From NCBI RefSeq assembly GCF_000151665.1, contig NW_013171816.1:1002204-1066203 (forward strand): 64,000 nucleotides of DNA, written 5' to 3'. The notes under the pieces are model-generated. The model did not search any database and was not told the DNA's origin. It saw only the letters and a list, made by a program, of their open reading frames with translations. Below, piece after piece: positions 47,795 to 59,480 of the stretch. The DNA is from Blastocystis hominis. Taxonomy: Eukaryota; Sar; Bigyra; Opalinata; Blastocystidae. Within the stretch, counting starts at the first letter, position 1. Every line of letters begins with the position of its first letter. The position numbers and the translations under genes were made by a program.

Positions 47795-49488
47795 ATGGCG
47801 CACACTCTCCGCGTGTGTAGTGGTAGCCTTCCTTTCCGAATACAACCATCCCTGGTCAATCAAGTAGTTCAAAACGACCAATCAACCTATTTCGTTCATA
47901 CAAGTGATGGGCATGTGTCTACAGTCCATCTAGATGTCGATTCCGGAACGAGTATTTCTGTTTTGTCCACCTTACGTGAAGTGAAGGTTCTCTCATCGAT
48001 GCCGTGTATAGATGCATGTTCCATAAAAGAACCACCAATTCACGCTGCTATTCAAGCCTATCAAGTTGTTATCACAACTAATGACCATACACACCGCTTT
48101 CCCTTAAACTACCCAGCAGCCTGGGTGCGTATATACCCTTACAATCGTGACAGTGATCAGTATATTGTTTTAGCCTTTGGATCCTCTGTTGTTTCCGTCT
48201 TTTTAGTTTCTCAAAGCGGAGAAGTCGAAGAAAAAAGTCCTCTGATGTTGAACAGTCGAATAAGCGTACTCGACTACGTGGATAGTATCCTGGCAGTGGC
48301 AATGATAGGTGAAGTTGGATAGTTGGTTTTATTTCTAGATGGGATTGTGGGATTGTGGTCTTTTGACCAAAATGCGTGGACTTTCATCGGGATTCAGCAA
48401 ATCGTGACGTGTCGAATCACTGGAATCAACATCCAAAAGTATCCATTGATTGTAATGAGTATTGCTATTGCTTGCACTACTATTGCAGCCACCTGGGACG
48501 GTAGCGTCTTTTTCAGACAGTGGGGGAAGGGCGGATTGACCAAGGTTTCTGTTTCTAGCAAGGAATCAAAATGTGGAGGTAGAGATTTGAAGGATTTTTG
48601 ACTCTGATGAATTAGAATGTTGTGGCAGTTTCGTTGCCTACAATCGGAAAGAGGATGTTTTTGTCATCTCGCGAGCTGTAGAGAATGAGCTTCTCATCTA
48701 TGATGACTTGACGAGTATTGTGTTGTGTTGTTTGTGGGATTGAAGTGGATCCCTTGGTGTTAATCCGGTTTTCTGACTTCTTTCGCGGCCTTTCTGTGTC
48801 TACTCAAGGAGACTATCCGCTGGTTTCTTGCTTTTCCCACGATTCATTCTACGCCTTTTACCTCCCAAAAGTCTCGTCGCTGAAGCCTCATTCAATCTGC
48901 ATCTCTCTTATGGTTTGTCTTGCGTTGCCGTGTGATTGGTAGGATCCAAAAAGCACCGCTCGAAACCTGATTTATCACACTTTCCACGTCGTTCGATCGA
49001 TTCCCGAGCCCTACCACTTTGCTGTGGGAGAACACATGATGTGAGTGAGAGAGAGAGATCGTAAATGGGTAGAAAATACGAGTTCAATGGCGAGAGGAAA
49101 TCGTTCTTTTTGGAAGAGCGGATTCTGACGATTTGCGAAGTGTTCGATGGATTGATTGCGTTGGGACTGCCAAGCTGGGTGGTTGTCTTTGACGTAGCCA
49201 AGGGAGCGATCCTATCGAAGGTGCGGCTTCACTGCGATGTCTACGGAGAGTTTGTGTGGGTTGCTGTTGCTATGTAGAATGCAGCTCACTTTGGCGAAGC
49301 CTGGAGTGATCGATGTGGTTGCGTCGCGCGTGACGCACTCTCGGAATGTGATTTGCGAGCGAGGATCGATCGAGTTTGAGAGGAAACCGGATGGAAAGAT
49401 TCTGCTGTTCTTCTCTGGAATGAGCGAAGTTCCCCAAGAAAACAAGGAAGTGCAATCAAACCATTCGGAGGTTGTAGATGCAAAGTAA
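47795..49488 (+). CDS. beta-propeller-like protein of unknown family
   Basis: Starts at 47795 (MAHTLRVCSGSLPFRIQPS), 58 bp from the divergent TPR gene. Introns of 28-37 nt are supported, e.g. a 30-nt one after GCAATGATAG near 48310 and a 28-nt one ending at 49276. Short beta-strand repeats recur: VLDYVDSILAVAM, GIVGLWSFDQNAWTF, TWDGSVFFRQW, EERILTICEVFDGLIALGL and SWVVVFDVAKGAILSKV. These resemble WD40-like blades with poor consensus. The C-terminus (ENKEVQSNHSEVVDAK) is polar. A nucleolar or trafficking propeller is possible. TAA is encoded and TGTTTGTT follows about 14 nt later. Confidence 0.5.
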
Positions 49489-49654
49489 TCATCCTTTTGT
49501 GTTTGTTCCACGCATCCATCATTACTCATTCCTTCCTTCCTTGATTCATTCATTCATTTATTCATTCAACAAACAATCCAACCAATGCAACTACTATTAC
49601 AAAATCCACACAATCGCGACGACTATTATTCCTTTCTTTTTCTTTCTCTTTCGC

Positions 49655-51796
49655 TTAATCGACCTCCTCCATCTCTCCCTCTTCCTCCTCGGCGGCTTCC
49701 TGCGCGGCCTCCGTGTTGGTTTCCTCCAGAGCGGGCACGTCCTCGTCCTCTCCGCTGAGTCCGAGCTGGATGAGCTTGTGGATGCGGTTGGCGAAGGCCA
49801 TGGGCTGCTCGAGCGAGAATCCGGAGGTGAGCAGCGCGGTGTCGTAGAGCAGCCACACCAGATCCTTGACGGTGGCGTCGTTGCGGTTGGCCTTGACCTT
49901 CTCGGAGAGCACCTTGATGATGGAGTTATCGGGGTTGATCTCCATGATCTTCTTCGCCGACATCATGCCGAACGCGTCGTTCCGCAGCGCCTGCGCGCGC
50001 ATGATTCGCTCCATCGAGGCGGACCAGCCGTACTCGCTGGTCACCAGGCAGCACGGCGAGTCGGCCAGACGGTTGGACACCAGCACCTTCTCCACGTGGT
50101 CGCCCAGCACCTCCTTGATCAGCACGCACAGCTCGTCGAAGGTCTTCTTCTCCTCCTCCAGCTTCTTCTTCTCCTCTTCGTCGTCCTCCAAGTTCAAGTT
50201 CTCCTTCGTCACGCAGATCATCTTCTTCTCCTTGAACTCGCGCAGCTGCTGCATCGCGTACTCATCGATCGCGTCCACCATGTACAGCACTTCGTAGCCC
50301 TTCTTCTTCAGCTTCTCCAGGAACGGCGCGTTCCGCACCGCCTCCAGGCTCTCGCCCGTGATGTAGTAGATGCCCGGCTGGTTCTCCTTCATGTGCTCCA
50401 CGTACTCCTCCAGACTCACCACGTCGTCGCCCGACTTCGAGCTGTGGAAGCGCAGCAGCTTCGCCAGACGCTCGCGGTTCGCGCTGTCCTCGTGGATGCC
50501 GTACTTGATGCTCTTGCTGAACTGCTCGTAGAACGTCTTGAACTTCTCCTTGTCCTCCGCGATCGTCTCGAACATCTGCAGGCAACGCTTCACCAGGTTC
50601 TTCTTGATCACGTGCAGGATCTTGTTCTGCTGCAGCACCTCACGCGAGATGTTCAGCGGCAGATCGTCCGAGTCCACCACGCCGCGAATGAAGTTCAGGT
50701 AGTCGGGCATCAGATCCTCGCAGTCGTCCATAATGAACACACGGCGCACGTACAGCTTGATGTTGTTCGGCTTCTTCTTCGTCTCGAACATGTCGAACGG
50801 CGCGCGCTTCGGCACGAACAGGATCGAGCGGAACTCCAGCTGACCCTCCACCGCGAAGTGCTCGTGCGCCAGCGGATCGTCCCAGTCGTTCGAGATGTTC
50901 TTGTAGAAGGCGTTGTACTCCTCCTCCGTCACCTCGTCCTTCGGACGCATCCAAATCGGCTTCTGCTTGTTCAGCACGTCCCATTCGTGCGTCACCTTCT
51001 TCACCTTCTTCGTCTTCTTCTCCTTGGTCGCTTCCTCTTCCGTCACTTCCTCCACCTTCGGGGCATCCTCCTCCTCCTCTTCTCCTTCCTCGCCCTCCTT
51101 CTTTTCTTCCTTCTTCTCCTCCTCCTCATCATCATCAGGCACTTCCTCCTCCGTCGTCTTCTCCACCCACAGACGGATCGGGAAACCGATGAACTCAGAG
51201 TGCTTCTTCACCAGATCGCGGATCGTGCGCTCCTCCAGCACGTCCTCCTGGTCGCTCTTGATGTGCAGAATGATCTTCGTTCCACGGCCCAGAGGCTCGT
51301 CCGTCGAGGGACGAATCGTGAACGAACCACCCGCAGACGACTCCCACACGTACTGCTCGTCGTCGTTGCTCTTGGAGATCACCTCCACGCGGTCAGCCAC
51401 CAGGTAAGCGGAGTAGAAACCCACACCGAACTGACCAATCATCGAAACATCGCTCGTTCCCGCCTGAAGAGCCTCCATGAACGCCTTCGTTCCAGAGCGA
51501 GCAATGGTACCCAGGTTGTTGATCAAGTCAGCCTTTGTCATACCAATACCGGTATCACGAATCGTCAGCGTTTTGTTTGTCTTATCAGCAGTAATCTCGA
51601 TCACCAACTCGGGGTTCGACTCGAGCTTTGAGGGGTCAGTCAAACTCTCATAACGAATCTTATCCAGCGCATCGGAAGCATTTGAGATCAGCTCACGAAG
51701 GAAAATATCCTTGTTCTTGTAGAACGTGTTGATGATCAGAGACATCAACTGCGTAATATCAGCACTGAAAGCAAAGGTCTCAGTCTGTTCAGCCAT
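49655..51796 (-). CDS. HSP90: cytosolic Hsp90
   Basis: ATP-dependent chaperone for kinases and receptors. Intronless, 713 aa. N-terminal ATPase: [63 protein letters not shown] charged linker ([15 protein letters not shown]) follows. Middle domain: [13 protein letters not shown] and [19 protein letters not shown]. The C-terminal end MEEVD is the TPR-cochaperone docking motif of cytosolic forms. TAA at 49655; the nearest TGTTTGTT is about 85 nt downstream, a longer 3' UTR than most genes here. GC-rich, biased codons indicate high expression. Two GGAA/TTCC dyads lie upstream of the start. Confidence 0.97.
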   Translation of the reverse strand: MAEQTETFAFSADITQLMSLIINTFYKNKDIFLRELISNASDALDKIRYESLTDPSKLESNPELVIEITADKTNKTLTIRDTGIGMTKADLINNLGTIARSGTKAFMEALQAGTSDVSMIGQFGVGFYSAYLVADRVEVISKSNDDEQYVWESSAGGSFTIRPSTDEPLGRGTKIILHIKSDQEDVLEERTIRDLVKKHSEFIGFPIRLWVEKTTEEEVPDDDEEEEKKEEKKEGEEGEEEEEDAPKVEEVTEEEATKEKKTKKVKKVTHEWDVLNKQKPIWMRPKDEVTEEEYNAFYKNISNDWDDPLAHEHFAVEGQLEFRSILFVPKRAPFDMFETKKKPNNIKLYVRRVFIMDDCEDLMPDYLNFIRGVVDSDDLPLNISREVLQQNKILHVIKKNLVKRCLQMFETIAEDKEKFKTFYEQFSKSIKYGIHEDSANRERLAKLLRFHSSKSGDDVVSLEEYVEHMKENQPGIYYITGESLEAVRNAPFLEKLKKKGYEVLYMVDAIDEYAMQQLREFKEKKMICVTKENLNLEDDEEEKKKLEEEKKTFDELCVLIKEVLGDHVEKVLVSNRLADSPCCLVTSEYGWSASMERIMRAQALRNDAFGMMSAKKIMEINPDNSIIKVLSEKVKANRNDATVKDLVWLLYDTALLTSGFSLEQPMAFANRIHKLIQLGLSGEDEDVPALEETNTEAAQEAAEEEEGEMEEVD

Positions 51797-52170
51797 TTCT
51801 TTAACCTACACTAAATTGAAAAATAAAATATGAATTCCTGTCAGTTTGGAACTCTCACCAAAATGGAATGTTCCATTTGGGAGTTTCAATCGCATATCTA
51901 TCTTATAAACTATGCCTACGCGTAGGGCTCGAGAAGATGGATAGGATGCACAACAGCCAAAACAAATTGTAAACCAAGGAACAATGGGATTGTTCCAAAT
52001 CACGTACTCTTTTGCACACAAATTATAAATGAAGGAGCAGTGGCAATTTCCCTAATGAAATCGTTCAATCGTGACTTGATGCGATTCAAAATTGAAAAAG
52101 ATGCAGGTGCATTTTTCACTCTCTACTGCACACTTCTGCAAACAATATGTTCACATTTTCTCTTCACACA
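51797..52170. other. divergent Hsp90/Krr1 promoter region
   Basis: 374 bp between two divergent genes; AT-rich, with heat-shock-element-like dyads (next entry). Confidence 0.6.
51861..51878. promoter_or_regulatory. heat-shock-element-like inverted repeat upstream of Hsp90
   Basis: Perfect 8-bp arms AAATGGAA and TTCCATTT around TG give a GAAnnTTC dyad, the core of HSF binding sites, about 65 bp upstream of the Hsp90 start. A second inverted repeat, GGAACAAT-GGG-ATTGTTCC, lies at 51978-51996. Function is inferred from the known heat control of Hsp90 genes. Confidence 0.45.
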
Positions 52171-53311
<1,141 letters not shown>

Positions 53312-53355
53312 AGAAGAAGAAGAAGAAGAAATGGGTCGTTTTTGGAGTGTCTTTT

Positions 53356-54949
53356 ATGGATTGTTTGATTAAAACATTTCTGTATGAAATGGTCTATTCG
53401 TTCCCTCTTCTGTACCCAATGTATATTCATGCAATACGGAAGGCAGCGCTTGAATACTGCAAGGAACACAGAATTAGTGGATTGGCTGAATTACACGATG
53501 TGCGTTATGGAATGGGTTACTATATAGATGATATTTGTGAACAAAAAAGCAAGGAAGTTGAAAAGCAAGGCACTACGCGAAATCCGCAGACTAATGATGA
53601 TCACCATCACTCCACAGAATTTTCCGAATTATGTTCGCGAGGCACTCATTATCGAGCAATTTTCTTTTGCACCCGTGGAATATGATGAGTTGGAGAGGAT
53701 AAGAGACTATGTATGTTTTATTTTTTGGACTAATAGATAGGTTGATCACAACGTAGTCAATTACCACACAATGGAGAGTCTATTTCATCGACCCTTATCC
53801 ATGTTGAAGAGACTTGTAAAGAGAGTTACTAACACTCGCGCATCGAGAAAAGCTCCATTGGAAGCTTGGAGTGATATTGCTTACAAGGAGCTCAAATATC
53901 GCCCTAAATGTATTACTTCTTTTCGTCTTCAATCTAGTTTTCTATGTAATCAAAAACAGGCCCCTTCCTACCAAATACCTTCATCGAACCCCCTTCGTTC
54001 ATAAACTCAAACTCATTGCGCAGTTCCACATCAACTCATTCGAGCAACGAGGAAAATTGCGATGCTATCGATACTGGACCGTGGAGGATTACGCGGTGCT
54101 CTTCGACTTCGCGCTCAAAAACTCGCGTCCAGTAATCCTCGAGCGTCCTCCCTGCGAGCACGGCATTCGCTATCTCTCCTTGTACTAATACTCATCCTGC
54201 CTTCATCTCCAGCCCGGTGAATCAATTCATGACGCATCTCGAATACATGATCCGCATCTTCATGCTCTTCGTGTACTTCATCGACGAGCTGCCTTCTCCT
54301 CTCACCATGCGTTCCTTCCTCGAGTTCCTCAACCAGAAGCTCGTCGTCGAGAAGGAGAACATCCCCATTTTCTGCTTCCCGCTCCCCGCGGGAACCACTT
54401 TTTCCATCGAATTCTGCGGGTTTGTACGCGGGGATGAGTTCAGAACCTTCAAACCATCACCCGAGCTGGATGCCGATGTCATCGCCATCAACAAGTCGAT
54501 CCTCCCGCCGGACGAAGAGCTTGCCGCGCTACTGGACGAAGAAAACGCGGGGGGTTGTCAATTGATTCGGGCGGCGCAGTACTCGGGGATTTTGCCGGGG
54601 GGAGAGGAGGAGCATAGCGAGGAGATGCTGGATGATGATGAGTGGGATGAGCGCATTAGGAAGCAAAAGGAAGAGTTGGAGATGAAAAAAAAGAGGAAAA
54701 TGATAAAGCATTGGCATGAGGAGGCGGATGGGGGAGACATGATGGAGAAAGGAGAGATGGAGGAGGAACTGCTGCAACAGCAGTATCATCAGGAGCAGCA
54801 GCAAGAGGAGGAGGAGGAGGAGGAGGAGGAGGAGGATGAAGAACTGCCGAAAGAATATGTAGAGTTAATGAAGAAGGATAAAATGCGGAAACGCAGACTG
54901 AAGGAGAAAAAGAACAAACTGAAGAGGTCTCGTAATATCCCTAGATCGT
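53356..54949 (+). CDS. protein of unknown function with acidic/Gln-rich tail
   Basis: I do not recognise the family. Exons are joined by introns of 28 nt (near 53500), 30 nt (near 53725), 27 nt (near 53925) and 31 nt (near 54190). Ordered parts read YIHAIRKAALEYCKEHRIS, EIRRLMMITITPQNFPNYV and YRYWTVEDYAVLFDFALKN. Next come YMIRIFMLFVYFIDELPSP and PVNQF/FPLPAGTTFSIEF segments. The last 150 residues are Glu/Lys/Gln-rich with a run of ten glutamates. The start at 53356 is uncertain. The frame ends at T54949, 4 nt before TGTTTGTG, giving ...SRNIPRS; read literally it would continue to TAG at 55032. Confidence 0.5.
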
Positions 54950-55217
54950 GCTCTGTTTGTGAAATCACAAGAAGACGCAAATATGATGATATTGGGACTT
55001 GCAGTTTGTCGAATTCGATTCGGTTCGGATAGAATTCTTCACTATTTCTCTCTGTTCTCATGAAATCCGAGATAGAACTAGTCAGAACAGACTCGAATCA
55101 TTCTTCTCCGACTGTGCTCCATTGTTCCAAGAGTTATCTGTAGAAAAGAGAGAAATGCTATTATGATAACTCTAATTTCTTTTCACGCTTAACGTATGCA
55201 ATTCCTTTTATTGTTGT

Positions 55218-58200
55218 ATGTTCAGAATGTCGTTTATCGACGAAGTTTTCAAGATCGGCAAGAAACGGCCGTTAACAATGAAAGACTTGGGCAAAAATCC
55301 AGATTATGTCAGACCCGACTTACTCTATTCCAGATTCATGTCAATCTGGGAAAAAGAGAAAACAGATGCCAAGGGGCATAAATCCTTCACGCGTTCTATT
55401 TTACGAGCTACCGGACTATGCAACTGGGTAATAATCATCATTCTCAACACGATATCTGTGATACTGTCGTTCATCCCTTCCCTGATTCTAAAGATTTTGG
55501 TGAGCGACCTGGAAGAAACATCTCCACTCAGTACGAAACTATCATTGCCTCCTCTATTCTAGCGACCTCAGAGCGAGTGTTTTACATCGCGATGCTATTC
55601 GTCGTTCCAGTGATCAACACGCTAATCTCATCCTCCTGCCAAATGAAGCTCACCGATATCAGTATCTACGTCAAGACCATGGCCTCAGAAGCCATCTACC
55701 GCAAGGCCTTGGTCCTCAGTTCCACCGCGAGGGGCGAAACGTCGACCGGCCAATTGGTGAATATCATGTCCAGCGATACCAACATGGTATTTCCTTTCCC
55801 TGCTGCTTCTCCTCACATCCTAGCTGCATCTCTTCATTACGCTTCTCAACACAGCGATCTCCATCCCCATCTCTCTCTTTCTCTGCATCTTCTTCGTTGC
55901 TCAGCAGCTCGGCAAAATCACGTGGATCGCCCTCGCTATCTACACGATCATGCTGCTCATCCAGTCCTACGCCAGCATCGTCTCGCGCCGCATCCGCATC
56001 CGCAACATGCGCGTCGTGGACGCGCGCGTGAAGCTCACCAACGAAGTCCTCACGGGGATCCGCGTGATCAAATACTACTGCTGGGAAAAGCCCTTCCTCG
56101 AGAAAATCCGAGAAGTCCGCGCCAAAGAGCTCAAGCTCGTCGCGCAGATGGCGTGGATCATGGCCGCCGGGTTCGACTGCGTCACGGCGTTGGTGCCCTG
56201 CATCGTTCCCTTGGTCTGCTTCTCTCTGTACCCCTCGGTGATGAAGAAGCCGCTGTCGTCCTCCGTGGCGTTCTACCTGCTCTCGCTCTTCAAGATGCTG
56301 CAGACGCCCTTCACGATGTTCCCCGTGGTTATGTCCAACGCCGTGCAGTTCCGCGTGTCCATGGGCCGCATCCAGCGCTTCCTGAACCTCGCTGAGTGCG
56401 ATGAGTCCATCGTGGAACGCGATCTCCCCGCGGGGAGCACGGTCGTCTACAAGGACATCGACGGGAACGAGAAGGTGGTGGAGGATTACGACGCGGCAAC
56501 GGACGCCGTGCTGATCCGCGACGGTTATTTCGCGTGGGGCGACCACGCGAACTGTCTAAAAAACATCACGACGCGCATCAAGAAGGGCTCGCTGGTGGCC
56601 GTTGTGGGTCGTGTAGGAAGCGGCAAGACCTCCTTCGTGTCCTCATTGGTGGGCGAGATGACGCGAAACGCGGGCGTGGTGATAGTGAACGGAAGCATGT
56701 CGCTGTCCGCGCAGCAGGCCTGGCTGGTCAACGCGACGGTGAAGGACAACATTCTCTTCGGCAAGCCGTACGACGAGAAGAAGTACCGCGCCGTGCTGCG
56801 CGTGTGCTGCCTGGAAGACGACCTCCGCGTGCTCCAGGGAGGCAGCGATTGCGAGATCGGCGAGCGCGGAATCAACCTCTCGGGCGGGCAGAAAGCGCGC
56901 ATCTCGCTGGCTCGCTGCTGCTATTCGGACTCGGAGATCGTGCTTCTGGACGACCCGCTCGCCGCGGTGGACGCCCACGTGGGCAAAACACTGTTCCGCC
57001 AGTGCATCGACCGCTATCTGCGCGGCCGGACGCGCATTCTGGTCACCAACGCCACGCAGTTCCTGCACAAATGCGACTGGATCATCGTGCTCGACAACCA
57101 GACCATCGTCTTCCAAGGAACCTTCGACCAGCTCAAGCGGCAGCCCATCGACCTCCTCCTCCTCGCCGAGGAATCCACCTCCGTTTCCCCCTCTCCCTTC
57201 TCCCCTGCAACCGAGACCGAGACCGACCTTTCCAGCCGCATTCCCGCGGGATCCAACTCGTCTGCCGCCGTGGAAACCGTGGAAACCGTGGAAACCGAAG
57301 AGGAAAGTCGTCTTGTGTCGGAGGAAACGAAGGCGAGCGGGTCCATTCCGTGGTGTGTGTATCAATATTATTTCCGCCTCGTTGGCGTTCCCCTCGTCCT
57401 CCTCTTCCTCTTCCTCACGCTCCTCGCCGCGCTCCTCACCGTCGCCTCTCACTTCTGGCTCTCCTACTGGAGCGACGACCCCTTCTGCGCCTCTTCTTCC
57501 TCTTCTTCCTCTTCTTCCTCCGCCTGCCATCGCCGCATCGCTTTCTTCATCGCCGGCTACGCGTTGCTCTCCCTCCTCTCCCTGCTCGCCTCCGCCGCTC
57601 AGTCCTTCCTCCTCGTCCCCGGCCGTCTCCGCGCCGCCTCCGCGCTCCACGACCAGCTCGCGCTCGCCGTGCTCTCCGCCCCTGTCTCCTTCCACGACGT
57701 CACGCCCGTGGGTCGCGTGCTGAACCGACTGAACCGCGACATCGAGCTCACCGACTCCCAGCTCCCGCGCGCGCTCACCACGCTCCTCCGCCACGCCGCC
57801 AGCCTCGCCGTCGACCTCCTCAGCTCCACGCTCGCCACCTTCGGCCTCTTCCTGCTCCCCGCGGGGATCGTACTCGCCGCGTTCGGGGTTTTACAGCGCC
57901 GCTTCCGCCGCAGCAACACGGAGATTCAGCGCCTCCGCGCGCTCACGCGTTCCCCGCTCTTCGCCGACTTCCAGGGCGTTTTGCTCGGCGCCGGCTCCAT
58001 CCGCGCCTTCGCCGACCAACCGCGGTTTCTCCGCGGGATGGAGGCCGCGCTGGACCGCCACAATACCGCGGTTCTGATGTTCCAGTGGGCCGCCAACTGG
58101 CTCGCCGTCCGCTCCGACGTCCTGGCCGCGGTTATTTCGCTGGTCGTCGCGGCGGTGTGCGCGGCGCTGCGGTCGGCGATCACGCCGGGGAGACTGGGCA

Positions 58201-59243
58201 TTGCCCTGTCGGCGTGCACGGGAATGTCCGGGAGCATGAAGCAGCTCGTGCGCGTGGCGGCGAGGCTCGAGGCGCACATGAACTCGGTGGAACGCATTAA
58301 GGAGTACGTGGACACCGTGCAGCCGGAGCCGCCGCGCGTGACGCAGCTTCGTCCGCCGCCAAAATGGCCGAGCGAGGGGAGGATCGAGATGCGGAACGTG
58401 CAGCTGCGGTATCGGGACGGACCGCTCGTGCTGAGAGGCGTGGACTTGGTGGTGAGGCCGCACGAGAAGGTGGGGATTGTGGGACGGACGGGCGCGGGGA
58501 AATCGACGATGATGATCGCGTTGTTCCGAATCACGGACCTGTGCGGAGGATCGATCGAAATCGATGGGGTGGACCTGGGAAAGCTGGGATTGGACGATGT
58601 CCGGCGCGCATTGTGCATCATCCCGCAGGACCCCGTTCTGTTCTCCGCGTCGATCCGGTTCAATTTGGATCCGTTCAATGAGTTCTCGGACGAGGAAATC
58701 TGGTCCGTAATCGAGCAAGTCGAATTAAAACAGGTGGTCGAGAATATGCCTCGACAATTGGAGGACGATGTGTACGAAGGAGGAGCGAATTTTTCTGTGG
58801 GCGAACGACAGCTGATCTGCATCGCGAGGGCATTGTTGAAGAAACCGAAGATTCTGATCATGGACGAAGCGACCGCATCGTTAGACAATGAAACAGACGC
58901 GTTTTTGCAGTCCATGATTCGAAAGCAATTCTCTACCTGTACCACACTGACGATTGCTCACCGACTGAATACGATTTTGGATGCAGATCGCGTGTGTGTG
59001 ATGGACGCAGGTGTCGTGGCGGAGTATGACTCGCCATACAATCTGCTTCACAAAGAGAGCGTGTTCAAGGGAATGGTGTTGGCTGCGAACGACCCCAACC
59101 TATTTGACCTTGTTCCCGGGTGTGAAGACGTGAAAAAGGAATGTGAAAGCATTACCATAGAGCTGAATAGCAGTGGATCGGACTCTCCTGAAAAGGAGAG
59201 TCAACCGTGTGAAAGCAAAGAAAAGAATGAAACCAATTCTTGA
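55218..59243 (+). CDS. ABCC (MRP)-type ABC transporter
   Basis: Full-length exporter of conjugated organic anions by family, without the extra N-terminal TMD0. It starts at 55218 (MFRMSFIDEVFKIGKKRP). A 32-nt intron ends at 55562 and another begins at 55786. TMD1 includes ETSTGQLVNIMSSDTNM and LTNEVLTGIRVIKYYCWEKP. NBD1 has Walker A GRVGSGKTS, signature LSGGQ and LLDDPLAAVDAHVG. TMD2 follows a Ser/Glu linker. NBD2 has GRTGAGKSTMM, SVGERQ and ILIMDEATASLDNETD. Between TNM and CIFFVAQQLGKITW the best homology needs a frame shift of one base near 55880, or else a 68-nt intron (55786-55853) that skips part of a helix. TGA is encoded, TGTTTGTT about 16 nt after. Confidence 0.85.
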
Positions 59244-59480
59244 TAGAAAACCGTGGGAAGTGTTTGTTTGAAACCCATAACGAAAAACTGAAATTTTGAT
59301 TAAGGAGAGATTTAAACGTTCAGTTCGGCCAAAAGGGCAGTTTGCCTAATGCACACTTCAGCGCAAGTGGTGAATCGTAGATCAATAGATTTGCTCTGCA
59401 TAATTTTTAAATAGGTCGTTGGTGTTGGCATCTTTGCTGATACGATCGACTCCTTTAAACGAACACATTCCTTTTCATCA

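Noticed and set aside
49478-51631. 717-codon plus-strand open frame opposite cytosolic Hsp90
   Set aside because: Same codon-bias artefact as at Grp94; low-complexity Leu/His/Val sequence.
54800-54840. GAG run as a possible assembly artefact or transposon trace
   Set aside because: It encodes an in-frame poly-Glu run in an acidic tail; no flanking repeats.
57014-57346. Minus-strand and other-frame open stretches over the ABCC gene
   Set aside because: All lie within coding DNA with intact Walker and signature motifs on the plus strand.
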